NCBI RefSeq assembly: GCF_020055675.1
Contig: NZ_JAIPUS010000002.1
Coordinates: 182,813-246,812, forward strand
Reading direction: 5' to 3'
Length of the DNA: 64,000 bases
Source: Marivita sp.
Lineage (GTDB): Bacteria > Pseudomonadota > Alphaproteobacteria > Rhodobacterales > Rhodobacteraceae
Below the pieces are notes generated by a model, which was given only the letters and a program-made list of their open reading frames with translations, did not search any database and was not told the DNA's origin. Below are positions 34,871-43,885 of this stretch, piece after piece. The translations under genes and the position numbers were made by a program. Position 1 is the stretch's first letter. Every line of letters starts with the position of its first letter.

Positions 34871-36384
34871 TCTTCTGTCAGGGGGGCGGACTTCGCCTGA
34901 CGATGGTCGCGCACGGCAAGCCAGACTGACAGCATCAGGAAGGCGACTGTCACGATGTAGAGGCCGACGGAAATCGGGCTTGCAATCAGGATCGACCAGT
35001 CGCCATCCGAGATCGACATCGCGCGGCGCAGATTGCGTTCCATGTCACCACCCAAGAGCAGGCCCAGCACCAGTGGCACAAGGCTTACGTCCATCTTGCG
35101 CAGCAGATAGCCGACCAACCCGAAGAAAACCATCATCTTGAGATCGAAGACCGAGTTGGAGATCCCGTAGACCCCGACGAATGTGACGGCGGCGACAATG
35201 GGCATCAGCGCCCAAGTCGGCGTCATCATCAAGCGGGTAAAGATACCGATCATCGGAAGGTTGAGAAACAACAGCGTGATATTGGCCATGTAGAGCGACG
35301 CCACGAGGCCCCAGACCAGGTCGGGCTGACGTTCGAACAATAACGGCCCGGGTTGCACGTTGAGCGAGATAAGCATGGCCAAAAGCACAGCCGTGGTGCC
35401 GGACCCCGGAACACCGAGACTCAGCATCGGGATAAGCGCGCCGCCAGAAGCGGCGTTGTTGCCGGCTTCGGGAGCCGCCACACCACGCGGATCGCCCTTG
35501 CCGAATGTACCTTTCTTGTTCGATGTCTGCTTTTCCGCGACATAGGACATGAACGAGCCGAGCGAGGCCCCCGCGCCGGGCAGAACCCCCGCGACGAATC
35601 CGACACCCGACCCGCGGAGCATCGCCCAGCGGGTCCGCCAGATCGTGCCCCACTGCGGTAGCCAACTGCTCACCGGAATGGCCTTGGGCCGGTTTTTGAG
35701 GCTTTTCTCCAAGAGCATCAGGATTTCAGAGATCGCGAACAGGCCGACAAGGGCCACGATCGGTTCGATGCCGTCATAGAGATGAAAGCTGTCGAAGGTA
35801 TAGCGCGGCACGCCCGATATCGGGTCGAGGCCCACGGTGGCCAGCAGCAGACCGATCAACGCAGACAGCAATGTCTTGCGCGGGTCGACCCCCGCGATGC
35901 CGCCGATGGTTGCAAAGGCGAGAATGTAGAGCGCAAAATAATCCGCCGGACCGAAATGGATCGCTGCGCGTGCAAGTATGGGAGCGAACAAGGACAAACC
36001 GATCACCGCGGTCGTGGCCCCAATGAAAGAGGCAACACCCGAGATGGCCAGCGCGTTCGCGGCCTGCCCCTGCACAGCCATCGGGTAGCCGTCGAGCGTG
36101 GTCATGATTGCCGGTTCGTCGCCGGGAATGTTGAGCAGGATCGAACTGATCCGACCACCATACATGCACCCGAAATAGACCGCCGAAAGCAGGATCATCG
36201 ATGATGTGGGATTAAAGCCGAAGGCGAACGTCAAGGGGATCAGCACCGCGACACCGTTCACCGGGCCCAGCCCCGGCAGCGCACCCAACAACGTGCCGAC
36301 GAAGCAGCCCATCAGCAGAAGGGCGATATTGAGCGGCGATAACGCGACCACAAAGCCTTGGCCCAGCAGCGACAGGATTTCCAT
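34867..36384 (-). CDS. tctA: Tripartite tricarboxylate transporter large permease TctA
   Basis: 505-residue membrane protein with about 12 helices. TctA hallmarks: LLMGCFVGTLLGALPGLGPVNGVAVLIPL, MYGGRISSILLNIPGDEPAIMTTLDGYPMA, and GVLPGAGASLGSFMSYVAEK repeated in the second half as PEAGNNAASGGALIPMLSLGVPGSGTTA. Lies between tctB (27-base gap) and lysR (4-base overlap). Secondary import of a carboxylate, driven by an ion gradient, is the family role. Confidence 0.9.
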   Translation of the reverse strand: MEILSLLGQGFVVALSPLNIALLLMGCFVGTLLGALPGLGPVNGVAVLIPLTFAFGFNPTSSMILLSAVYFGCMYGGRISSILLNIPGDEPAIMTTLDGYPMAVQGQAANALAISGVASFIGATTAVIGLSLFAPILARAAIHFGPADYFALYILAFATIGGIAGVDPRKTLLSALIGLLLATVGLDPISGVPRYTFDSFHLYDGIEPIVALVGLFAISEILMLLEKSLKNRPKAIPVSSWLPQWGTIWRTRWAMLRGSGVGFVAGVLPGAGASLGSFMSYVAEKQTSNKKGTFGKGDPRGVAAPEAGNNAASGGALIPMLSLGVPGSGTTAVLLAMLISLNVQPGPLLFERQPDLVWGLVASLYMANITLLFLNLPMIGIFTRLMMTPTWALMPIVAAVTFVGVYGISNSVFDLKMMVFFGLVGYLLRKMDVSLVPLVLGLLLGGDMERNLRRAMSISDGDWSILIASPISVGLYIVTVAFLMLSVWLAVRDHRQAKSAPLTEE

Positions 36385-36411
36385 GATACGTCCCCTTTAT
36401 CTTCGCGCCGC

Positions 36412-36849
36412 CTAGTGGGCGACGAAGAGATCTCCCAGAAAATCGAGTGGCAAGCCCAGAACCTGATCGAACAACGCCCAAAGCGCCGGTGCCATGATCA
36501 CACCCAGCAAAAGCGAGCGCCAAGGTGCACCTCCAAGGATGATCCCGATCAGGGCAATCAACAAGAAGGTGGCCAGCGGAAAGCCCAGCGGTTCCAGCGT
36601 TATGGTATAGCCGACGAGCACGGCGAGCGCAGCCAACTGCCGCCCGATCCGTTGCGGGGCAGGCCAGTCGACCTGCCCCGAAGGAAACACAACCAACGAG
36701 GCGGAAAGGAGCATCATGGGAATGCCCAGGATGATCGGGAACACTGTCGGCCCGAGCACGTCACCAAAGGTGACGGCGTAGGTGCCTGCCTGCCTGGTGT
36801 AGAGCGCCGCAATCACGAAGAGCGCGACGCCCAGGATCCTTATGCTCAT
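36412..36849 (-). CDS. tctB: Tripartite tricarboxylate transporter small permease TctB
   Basis: 145 residues with four hydrophobic segments (LGVALFVIAALYTRQ; VFPIILGIPMMLLSASLVVF; LAALAVLVGYTITLEPLGFPLATFLLIALIGI; LLLGVIMAPALWALFDQVLGLPL), the normal TctB size and pattern. Its start overlaps the tctC stop by 4 bases. Confidence 0.87.
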   Translation of the reverse strand: MSIRILGVALFVIAALYTRQAGTYAVTFGDVLGPTVFPIILGIPMMLLSASLVVFPSGQVDWPAPQRIGRQLAALAVLVGYTITLEPLGFPLATFLLIALIGIILGGAPWRSLLLGVIMAPALWALFDQVLGLPLDFLGDLFVAH

Positions 36850-37820
36850 TCGATGACGCCGATATCTCGCGAGATCTGTTCCATCACATCGGCCTGTTCG
36901 CGGACGAAGGCTTCGAACTCGTCACCGCCACGCCAGATCGGGACAAGACCGGATTCGGTTGCCGCAGTCTGCCAAGCGTCCGAGTTATAGAGGGTTTCCA
37001 GCCGCTCGACCCAGGATGCGTATTCCTCTTCGGAAACATCGCCACCCGTGTAGAGGCCGCGCCAGTTGTAGCCGGTCACATCGATACCCTGACTTGCCGC
37101 GGTCGGGATTTCGGGGAAGGCCGGGATCGGGTCGTCGCTCAGCGCCGCGAGCACCCGGATGTCGCCAGATTCGACAAAGCCCGCGATTTCGCCCAAGTCG
37201 GTCGACACCACGTCGATCTGGCCTCCCATCATTTGCGTCACGGCGTCGGTGCCGCCATCGAACTGAACCCAGCGGACCGCGCTCAGATCGTCGACGCCCG
37301 CTTCGTCCGCAACCATCAACAGGCGGATGTGATCCCACCCGCCGGCACCGGACGAGCCCGCGGTCACGAGCGCGGTGGGGTCTTCCATCATTGCCGCGTT
37401 CAGTTCTTCAAGGCTTTGGATCGGGCTGTCGTCGTCCACGGCGATCACGCCGACATCGGCCCCAAGCATCGCAAGATAGCGCATTGATCCCAGCGGCGCC
37501 GGGTAACGTCCCTGCGCAATCTGCGTGATGCCCACTGTCGACGTCGCGACGATCAACTCGGCGTCGTCAGGCCGTTCGGAAGCAACCATGGCGAAGGTCA
37601 CAGCGCCAACGCCACCGGGCATGTTCGTGACTTGCACATTGCCGTCCACAAGATCGAGGTCTGTCAGGATGCGGCCGATCGTGCGGCAGGTGAAATCCCA
37701 GCCGCCGCCCGGGTTGGATGGTGCGATGCACTCGTTCGCGCTGACCGGGGCCGCTGTAACCGTCACGGCCGTGGCCATGGCGGCCGCAAGCTTGGCAGTT
37801 GTTAATGTACGTAAGATCAT
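36846..37820 (-). CDS. tctC: Tripartite tricarboxylate transporter substrate-binding protein TctC (Bug family)
   Basis: 324 residues with Sec signal peptide (cleavage probably after APVSA, before NECIAPSNPGGGWD). The N-terminal PSNPGGGWDFTCRTI loop is the ligand-carboxylate loop of Bug proteins, and VTAGSSGAGGWDHIRL is the second ligand loop. First gene of the leftward operon. The divergent CoA-transferase and lyase suggest a hydroxylated dicarboxylate such as citramalate, 3-hydroxy-3-methylglutarate or itaconate, an inference. Confidence 0.87.
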   Translation of the reverse strand: MILRTLTTAKLAAAMATAVTVTAAPVSANECIAPSNPGGGWDFTCRTIGRILTDLDLVDGNVQVTNMPGGVGAVTFAMVASERPDDAELIVATSTVGITQIAQGRYPAPLGSMRYLAMLGADVGVIAVDDDSPIQSLEELNAAMMEDPTALVTAGSSGAGGWDHIRLLMVADEAGVDDLSAVRWVQFDGGTDAVTQMMGGQIDVVSTDLGEIAGFVESGDIRVLAALSDDPIPAFPEIPTAASQGIDVTGYNWRGLYTGGDVSEEEYASWVERLETLYNSDAWQTAATESGLVPIWRGGDEFEAFVREQADVMEQISRDIGVIE

Positions 37821-37888
37821 TGATTTTCTCCTCCCAAATAAAACCTGACTCAGAGGGGAGGCGATCTTGGGGGATTTTTCAAGGGGTC

Positions 37889-37906
37889 ATGCGACATGAG
37901 TCGTAT
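37889..37906. promoter_or_regulatory. Imperfect dyad ATGCGAC-N4-GTCGTAT in the divergent tct/lyase region
   Basis: Arms match at 6 of 7 positions. It lies 69 bases upstream of tctC and 126 bases upstream of the lyase gene, a plausible operator for the LysR protein encoded in the same operon. Confidence 0.33.
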
Positions 37907-38031
37907 AGACAACATGAAAAGCGCCTCCTGGATCGTGAGAAATGATGTCTATGGCGCGACCTCTTGCACCATCGAATTGCGCCGAGGCAGGATGATGTTA
38001 GAACGTTCCCCCTTTGGAAGGATGCCAAGGT

Positions 38032-39000
38032 ATGGCCGCCACAGCGATCAACAAACACCCCGTGCCCGAAGGGGCGCGGATCACCATTTGCGAAGTGGGA
38101 CCACGTGATGGCTTCCAGATCGAGGCAAGTTTCATCCCCACCAAAAAGAAAATCGAGATAATCAACGCGCTCTTCGCGTCCGGTTTGCGCCACATGCAGG
38201 CAACCTCCTTCGTCAGCCCGCGAGCAGTGCCGCAGCTGGCTGATGCAGAGACGGTGCTCGCGGGCATCGACCGTCCCGAAGGATCGATGATCACGGCCCT
38301 GATTCCGAACCTGCGCGGGGCCGAAAGGGCGGTTGGGGCCGGAGTGGATGCTGTGCATACCGTCGTGTCCGCCTCGGAGACCCATAACCTCAAGAACGTC
38401 AATCGCAGCATTGACACCTCATTGATGGACTTCGAGGCAACCTTTGCTCTTCTCGACCGGGCGGGCGTGGCCGTAGAGGGTGGCATTGCGACCGCGTTCG
38501 GCTGCCCCTTTGAAGGGGTCGTGCCCCCCGAACAGGTGGCGCGAATTGCCAGGCGCTACCAGGACCTCGGCGCAGCGTCGGTCGGTCTGGGCGACACAAC
38601 AGGCATGGCGACGCCCGCCACGGTGCGCGCAGCGGTGCAAGCAATCAGGGCTGAGGCGCCCGGCCTCGGGATCGGCCTGCATTTCCACAACACGCGGGGC
38701 GTCGGCCTGGCCTGTGTCATGACCGGGTTGGCGGAGGGCGTGACGCATTACGATGCTTCGGTCGGCGGGCTTGGCGGCTGTCCATTTGCTGCCGGCGCAA
38801 CCGGCAACATCTGCACGGAGGACCTCGTCTATCTTCTGAACGAAAGCGGCTACGACACCGGCGTCGACCTCGACGCGCTGATCGCGGCGGCCATGCTCAC
38901 GCAGGAGGTCCTCGGGCGCGACTTGCCCGGGCAAGTCATGAAATCCGGCCCGCGCCTGCGCCGCTTCGACCCCGGCCTGACAGAAGGGGCTACGGGATGA
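38032..39000 (+). CDS. Hydroxymethylglutaryl-CoA lyase-like enzyme
   Basis: 322-residue HMGL-like TIM barrel. Start motif ITICEVGPRDGFQIE (metal Asp, catalytic Arg), VGLGDTTGMATP, LHFHNTRGVGLA (metal His pair), and the HMG-CoA lyase Cys signature ASVGGLGGCPFAAGATGNICTEDL here read around Cys at about residue 250. The ATG at 38032 follows GGAAGG; a TTG six codons earlier is less likely. Overlaps the CoA-transferase gene by 4 bases. It could cleave HMG-CoA to acetoacetate plus acetyl-CoA or a close analogue such as citramalyl-CoA. Confidence 0.85.
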   Translation: MAATAINKHPVPEGARITICEVGPRDGFQIEASFIPTKKKIEIINALFASGLRHMQATSFVSPRAVPQLADAETVLAGIDRPEGSMITALIPNLRGAERAVGAGVDAVHTVVSASETHNLKNVNRSIDTSLMDFEATFALLDRAGVAVEGGIATAFGCPFEGVVPPEQVARIARRYQDLGAASVGLGDTTGMATPATVRAAVQAIRAEAPGLGIGLHFHNTRGVGLACVMTGLAEGVTHYDASVGGLGGCPFAAGATGNICTEDLVYLLNESGYDTGVDLDALIAAAMLTQEVLGRDLPGQVMKSGPRLRRFDPGLTEGATG

Positions 39001-40187
39001 GCGCGCTGCCGCTGTCCGGCGTACGGGTCATCGACCTGACTCGTATCTTGTCGGGGCCGTTTTGCTCCATGATCCTCGGCGATCTCGGCGCGGATGTGAT
39101 CAAGGTCGAAAGCCCCGGGCGCGGCGATCCGGTACGGGGCCAAGGGCATATCCGCGACGGCCTGTCGTGGTATTTCGCGGGGTTCAATCGCAACAAGCGC
39201 TCCCTCGCGCTCGACTTGCGGACGCCGGAGGGGTTGGCGGTGCTGGAGCGTTTGCTGGCCGAGGCCGATATCCTGACAGAGAATTTCCGCCCCGGCGTTC
39301 TGGACGAAATGGGCCTGACCGAAGACCGGCTTGGCGAAATCAACCCGGACCTGATCGTGACCAGCGTGAACGGTTACGGCAGTACCGGCCCCTACGCCGA
39401 TCGGCCCGCGTTTGATTTCATCGCGCAGGCGATGTCGGGCTATATGTCCACGAACGGGACCAATGAGACGGGACCGCTTCGCACCGCTCCACCGCTGACC
39501 GACCTGATCGCTGGGCTTTACGCAGCACTCGGCGCGGTCGCGGCCCTGCGCGGACGCGACCAAGGCGGCCCGGCGCAGCGGGTTGAAGCGTCGATGATGA
39601 TGTCGATCCTGTCGATGATGGCCTATCTGTCCTCCAGCGCGCTGGCCACTGGGGAGGACCCGGTCAGAACCGGCAACGACCATCCGATCGTTGCGCCCTA
39701 TGGCCTTTTTCGCGCCAGCGACGGCGATATTGCCATCGCCCCTTCCACGGATATCTTCGTGGCGCGGTTTCTGGGCGAAATCGGGTTGGCCGATCTGCTG
39801 GATGACCCACGCTTTTCAGACAATACACGCCGGGTTGAAAACCGTGCCACCCTCAACCGCTTGATCGACGACGCGTTGGTGGCCGAAACGCAGGCCCATT
39901 GGATCGCACGCTTGAACCGTGCAGGCGTGCCCTGCGGCAAGGTGCAAAGCCTGATCGAGGCACTGGCCGACGGCCAGGTCGCCGCCCAGGACATGGTGCT
40001 GGATATCCCGCACCCCGGTCATGGTACTGTCAAGACCACCGGTTTTCCTGTCAAGATGTCGAAAACGCCCCTTCAGGTGCGCCACGTCACACCCGACCTG
40101 GGCGCGCAAAGCGAAGAAGTGTTGGGCGAGTTCGGCTATTCGCGCAATGAAATCCAGACCCTGCGCAAGGATGGTATTATCGGCTGA
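38997..40187 (+). CDS. CaiB/BaiF-type CoA-transferase (class III)
   Basis: 396 residues. Family N-terminus LSGVRVIDLTRILSGPFCSMILGDLGADVIKVESPGRGD, ENFRPGVLDEMGL, and the catalytic Asp in RPAFDFIAQAMSG (family YDxxxQAxSG). Length is typical for formyl-CoA-transferase-like enzymes. Coupled to the lyase by an ATGA overlap, so it probably forms the CoA thioester that the lyase then cleaves. The CoA donor is likely succinyl-CoA or acetyl-CoA; not readable from sequence. Confidence 0.88.
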   Translation: MSALPLSGVRVIDLTRILSGPFCSMILGDLGADVIKVESPGRGDPVRGQGHIRDGLSWYFAGFNRNKRSLALDLRTPEGLAVLERLLAEADILTENFRPGVLDEMGLTEDRLGEINPDLIVTSVNGYGSTGPYADRPAFDFIAQAMSGYMSTNGTNETGPLRTAPPLTDLIAGLYAALGAVAALRGRDQGGPAQRVEASMMMSILSMMAYLSSSALATGEDPVRTGNDHPIVAPYGLFRASDGDIAIAPSTDIFVARFLGEIGLADLLDDPRFSDNTRRVENRATLNRLIDDALVAETQAHWIARLNRAGVPCGKVQSLIEALADGQVAAQDMVLDIPHPGHGTVKTTGFPVKMSKTPLQVRHVTPDLGAQSEEVLGEFGYSRNEIQTLRKDGIIG

Positions 40188-40928
40188 GGCACGCGAACGA
40201 ACCCCGCGCCAAGGGGTCTTCAAGACTGGGCGTGACGCATTTGTTGCGACGCGCAAGCTTTCCCGACCCGGCGGAAAACACGCTCGTTTGCGTCTTCTTT
40301 CGACATTTCCGCCACTTGAAGCCCCCTGCCCTGCCAGCGCCATGCGCAGGATCATGCAAAAATCGACAGCACCTTGCCCCGTCGTGCGGTCACAATGCTT
40401 CCACGGGGCGCGGGATAATTGGCGCGGCAGCAGGGTGGTCGGTGACAAACAGGCGGGCGGCCCATCGGCAATGTCTCCAGGGATTGCGGATGCGCCTTCT
40501 TGCAGGACTGGAGAGCGACATTGATTTCGGTCTCTGCGATACCGGATCTTCTGGAAATGTCGGACCGTCTCGGGAACGCGCTCAACACTCGCAGGCTGGG
40601 CAGCCGCGATTATCGAGCACGTCTTCCACTGCCGATCTGCGCACGAAACGGACAGGCAAGAACCTGTCCCAAGCCCTGTGATCCGTTGCATTGAACAGGT
40701 CATTGATAAGGCGATGTCGCCACAGTTCGGCATTGGGTTGCAGACAACTCGTGCACCCCGCTTTGGCACGCAGCGGCCCTACACCCCGCAAGTGACGGGG
40801 TATCGCAGCCGAATGTTCATCCCGGAAAGACTGCTGGACCGCACCGCCGAAAGGCGCGATTGCCGGGTCCCCACGCATGCCGACATCGCCCGCCACTGCG
40901 CGCGGGCAGCCGGACTGGAAGGACACAG
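40188..40928. other. 740-base region without a supported gene
   Basis: Several open frames of 60-150 codons exist on both strands but none shows a known motif, a convincing ribosome-binding site, or conserved-domain character. Adjacent to the asparaginase pseudogene, it may be decayed coding sequence. Confidence 0.45.
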
Positions 40929-41240
40929 ATGACCTACGCCCTTGCCATCCACGGCGGCGCCGGAACGATCCTGAAATCGAAGATCAACCCGAAGCTTGAG
41001 GCGCGTATCACGCGGGTCTCGGCCCCGCACTCGAAGCCGGCGAGGCGGTCCTGCGGAATGGCGGGCCGGCTCTCGAAGCCGTCACCGCGGCGGTCGGCGC
41101 GCTTGAGGAAGAGCCATTGTTCAACGCCGGACGTGGCGCAGTCGTCACCGACGACGGCAAGCAGGAGATGGACGCCGCCATCATGGAGGACACAACGCGC
41201 CGCGCCGGGACCGTTGCCGGCATCTTCGGCCCACGCAACC
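40929..41240 (+). pseudogene. Truncated, frameshifted isoaspartyl peptidase/L-asparaginase (plant type)
   Basis: The N-terminus MTYALAIHGGAGTILKSK is the plant-type asparaginase start. After about 30 codons the frame is lost; in another frame (from about 41024) HAGLGPALEAGEAVLRNGG, PALEAVTAAVGALEEEPLFNAGRGAVV and MDAAIMEDTTRRAGTVAG continue the family sequence. Homology stops abruptly near 41240, before the catalytic Thr of this Ntn hydrolase, which lies much further on in intact proteins. So the gene is dead: frameshift plus 3' truncation. Convergent with the LysR gene that follows. Confidence 0.8.
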
Positions 41241-41402
41241 GTGCACAAGATTATCCCCGAAGACGCATGGTGGGGGCCATTCTGGCTTTGCCCGGAACGC
41301 TGCGGATCAGGCCAGGCTGGTCGGCTAGGGGCCTCAGGCTTGCCTTCGTGGTTTTTCTGCTCATCATCTCTGCCCGCATGTTCCTGGACCTTGCAGCAAG
41401 CC

Positions 41403-42308
41403 TCACGACGTAGCGGCTGCGGTGCTGGTCGTCAGCCCCGACGACATGGCTTGCTCCGAAAGAATGTTCGCCATCTCACTCAGCACGGCCGCACGCGCGC
41501 AAACCTGTCGCTGTACGAGCCCGACCCGGCGATACGCATGGGTATCCCCGAAGGACTGAACGTAGAGATCGGCGCTGGCTTTGTCGTGGATGGCGCTTGT
41601 GGGGACAACAGCTACACCCAGCCCGGCGAGCACGCATCCGACAACCGAGGGCATGGTATTGGCCACGACGATTTCCTGCGGCTCCACACCAAGGCGCGAC
41701 AACTCGACGTCGATCTGGCGCGCCAGGGGCACCTTGGTGTCGTATCGAATAAAGGGCAGCCGCTTCAGCAGGTCCTGCCCCGAGAGACCTTCCAGATCGG
41801 GCGGCGCCACGAGAAGGAGAGGCTCCTCGAGGATCGGCGTCCATATAAGCCCGCCAGGAATGTCGACATGCTCTGCGACGACGGCGGCATCCAGCCGACC
41901 TGCCGCCACGTCGGACAGCAGGTCCTCCGACATTCCAACCGTTAAATGAAAGGCGATGTTCGGGAAACGCTCCGCAGTTCTGGCGAAGGCCTGAGGCACG
42001 ATGCGCATAGATATTGTGCGGATTGACCCGATCTTGAGCACACCGGCCGTACTGCCGCCGGAGATCGACTGGCGCGCCTCGGCCATGATCTGCACGATCT
42101 GACGTGCTGCCCGGACGATCTCTTCGCCCTTGGCGTTCAAGATCGGCGGGCGGCGTGTTCGGTCGAAGATCTCGACACCGATCTCCCCCTCAAGGGACTG
42201 GATTTGCTGGCTTATCGCTGATGGCGTCAGGTTCACGATCCGCGAAGACGCGGCAAAGCTGCGGGTGTCGGCAACGGCCACCAAGGTCTGGAGCTGGCGA
42301 ATATCCAT
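41403..42308 (-). CDS. LysR-family transcriptional regulator
   Basis: 301 residues. HTH: MDIRQLQTLVAVADTRSFAASSRIVNLTPSAISQQIQSLEGE; effector domain with GCVLAGLGVAVVPTSAI. Divergent from the second tct operon with 114 bases between starts. A perfect LysR-type dyad lies 9 bases upstream of its start, suggesting autorepression and control of tctCBA-ggt. Confidence 0.88.
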   Translation of the reverse strand: MDIRQLQTLVAVADTRSFAASSRIVNLTPSAISQQIQSLEGEIGVEIFDRTRRPPILNAKGEEIVRAARQIVQIMAEARQSISGGSTAGVLKIGSIRTISMRIVPQAFARTAERFPNIAFHLTVGMSEDLLSDVAAGRLDAAVVAEHVDIPGGLIWTPILEEPLLLVAPPDLEGLSGQDLLKRLPFIRYDTKVPLARQIDVELSRLGVEPQEIVVANTMPSVVGCVLAGLGVAVVPTSAIHDKASADLYVQSFGDTHAYRRVGLVQRQVCARAAVLSEMANILSEQAMSSGLTTSTAAATS

Positions 42309-42316
42309 GTGCTTAA

Positions 42317-42333
42317 ATTAAGAGTCTCTTAAT
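42317..42333. promoter_or_regulatory. Perfect dyad ATTAAGAG-T-CTCTTAAT containing T-N11-A
   Basis: Eight-base perfect inverted arms with a 1-base spacer, containing the T-N11-A arrangement (T42319, A42331) of LysR sites. It sits 9 bases upstream of the lysR start and about 90 bases upstream of tctC, in the only divergent region of this module. Confidence 0.6.
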
Positions 42334-42422
42334 CAAATGGCAAAGTAAATTCGCTTCCTGAAGAAGCCTTGGTCTTTTAGCCCTGCCATATCTATCAACC
42401 AAGCATGCACAGGGATCCAAGT

Positions 42423-43376
42423 ATGACGTTACTCAAGAGTGTAGCAGCGGGCCTCGGTTTCGCGATCACAGCGGCTGCGGCGCAGCCCGCATTGGCTCAA
42501 GATTACCCGACCAAGCCGGTGGAATTCATCGTTCCCTGGTCACCGGGCGGCGGCAGCGACACGCTTATGCGGCTCGTGTCCAACAATGTTGACCCCTATC
42601 TCGGCGAAGAGATGCCGATCATTAACATGCCCGGCGTGGGCGGGACCGTGGGCCTGAAAGAAGCCTCGCGCCGCGACGCCGACGGTTACACGATCAGCCA
42701 GGTCCACGAAGGGCTTCTGACCGCGTCGATCACCGGCATCACCGATCTCACCTGGCAGGACTTCGACCCGATCGCGCTGATGACGGCCTCGCCGCAGTTC
42801 CTGGTCACGAATCCCGACCAGCCATACGGCACGATGGACGAACTCGTCGCCTACGCCGAAGAAAACCCCGGCGAAGTGACGATCGGCGTGACCCTTGGCG
42901 GGGTGCCGCATCTGCACGCTGCCATGATCGAGGACGCCTACGGTCTCGAATTCAAATATGTCGGCTACGAAGGCACCGGCGAACGTATCCGGGCGCTGGT
43001 TGGTGGCAACCTCGACATGGCCATCGGCGACGTGTCCTCGGCCGGTCAGTTCGTGGAGAACGGTGATCTCGTCTTCCTCGCAACCGGGGCGCCCGAACGT
43101 CTGGCGCAAGCACCGGATGTGCCGACCTTCAAGGAACTCGGCGCGGATCTCGAACTGGCCGTGACCCGCGGCATCGTCATGCCAAAGGGTTCGCCGGAGG
43201 AAGCCCGCGACACGCTCGAGGCCGCGCTTGGCGAGCTTGCGCAGGACGCCGACTTCATCGAGCAGGTCAACAATGCCGGGGCAGAGGTCCAGTTCCGCGG
43301 GCAGGAAGACTACGCCACATATCTTGGCAACCTGTCCGAAACCGTCGATCGTCTGGCAGGGGTCCTTGCGCCGTGA
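42423..43376 (+). CDS. tctC: Tripartite tricarboxylate transporter substrate-binding protein TctC (Bug family)
   Basis: 317 residues with a Sec signal peptide (MTLLKSVAAGLGFAITAAAAQPALAQ, cleavage after ALA). Mature start DYPTKPVEFIVPWSPGGGSDTLMR is the canonical Bug N-terminus with its ligand loop. The ATG at 42423 is preferred over one six codons upstream because the signal peptide then has a normal short n-region. First gene of tctCBA-ggt. Ligand unknown; a gamma-glutamyl compound or other amide-linked carboxylate would fit the downstream hydrolase. Confidence 0.86.
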   Translation: MTLLKSVAAGLGFAITAAAAQPALAQDYPTKPVEFIVPWSPGGGSDTLMRLVSNNVDPYLGEEMPIINMPGVGGTVGLKEASRRDADGYTISQVHEGLLTASITGITDLTWQDFDPIALMTASPQFLVTNPDQPYGTMDELVAYAEENPGEVTIGVTLGGVPHLHAAMIEDAYGLEFKYVGYEGTGERIRALVGGNLDMAIGDVSSAGQFVENGDLVFLATGAPERLAQAPDVPTFKELGADLELAVTRGIVMPKGSPEEARDTLEAALGELAQDADFIEQVNNAGAEVQFRGQEDYATYLGNLSETVDRLAGVLAP

Positions 43377-43882
43377 ACAGTCGCGTCAGTGACGAAACCG
43401 GAAAGGAGTCGGGCGAAATCGCCCGGCTCATCTCCTATGTCGTTCTGATCGCGACATCTGGCGGTCTGTTCTGGGAAGCCATGACGATCCCGACATCGCG
43501 CTTCGAGGTGCTTGGCGCGGGCGCGTTTCCGGCGCTGGTTTACGGCTGCCTGATCCTGTTGCTCGCCAGCGCGATCGCAACCTCTGTGCGCCGCATTCCC
43601 GCCTCGGCCTACGCCCGGTTCGCGGAGGATTTCCAAACCTGGATCAAGACGCGCCGGCTGGTTTTCGTACTGTTCGTCTGCCTGGGGCTCTATCTGGCGG
43701 TCATGCCGGTGATCGGATACCCGATCGCCACCTTCGTCTTCCTCGTCGTTCTCCAGTTCTGGTTCGCTCCGAAGACAAGATCGGCTGCCGTGACCGTCCT
43801 CATTCTCGCGATCGTCTTTTCGGTCGGGCTGAACTGGCTCTTTGACGAAGTCTTCAACGTCTTTCTGCCGCGGGGGTCCTGA
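43373..43882 (+). CDS. tctB: Tripartite tricarboxylate transporter small permease TctB
   Basis: 169 residues with four membrane segments (LISYVVLIATSGGLFWEAM; FPALVYGCLILLLASAIATSV; LVFVLFVCLGLYLAVMPVIGYPIATFVFLVVLQFWF; AAVTVLILAIVFSVGLNWLFDEVF). The GTG start at 43373 overlaps the tctC stop. Typical TctB length and position. Confidence 0.86.
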   Translation: MNSRVSDETGKESGEIARLISYVVLIATSGGLFWEAMTIPTSRFEVLGAGAFPALVYGCLILLLASAIATSVRRIPASAYARFAEDFQTWIKTRRLVFVLFVCLGLYLAVMPVIGYPIATFVFLVVLQFWFAPKTRSAAVTVLILAIVFSVGLNWLFDEVFNVFLPRGS

Positions 43883-43885
43883 GAG

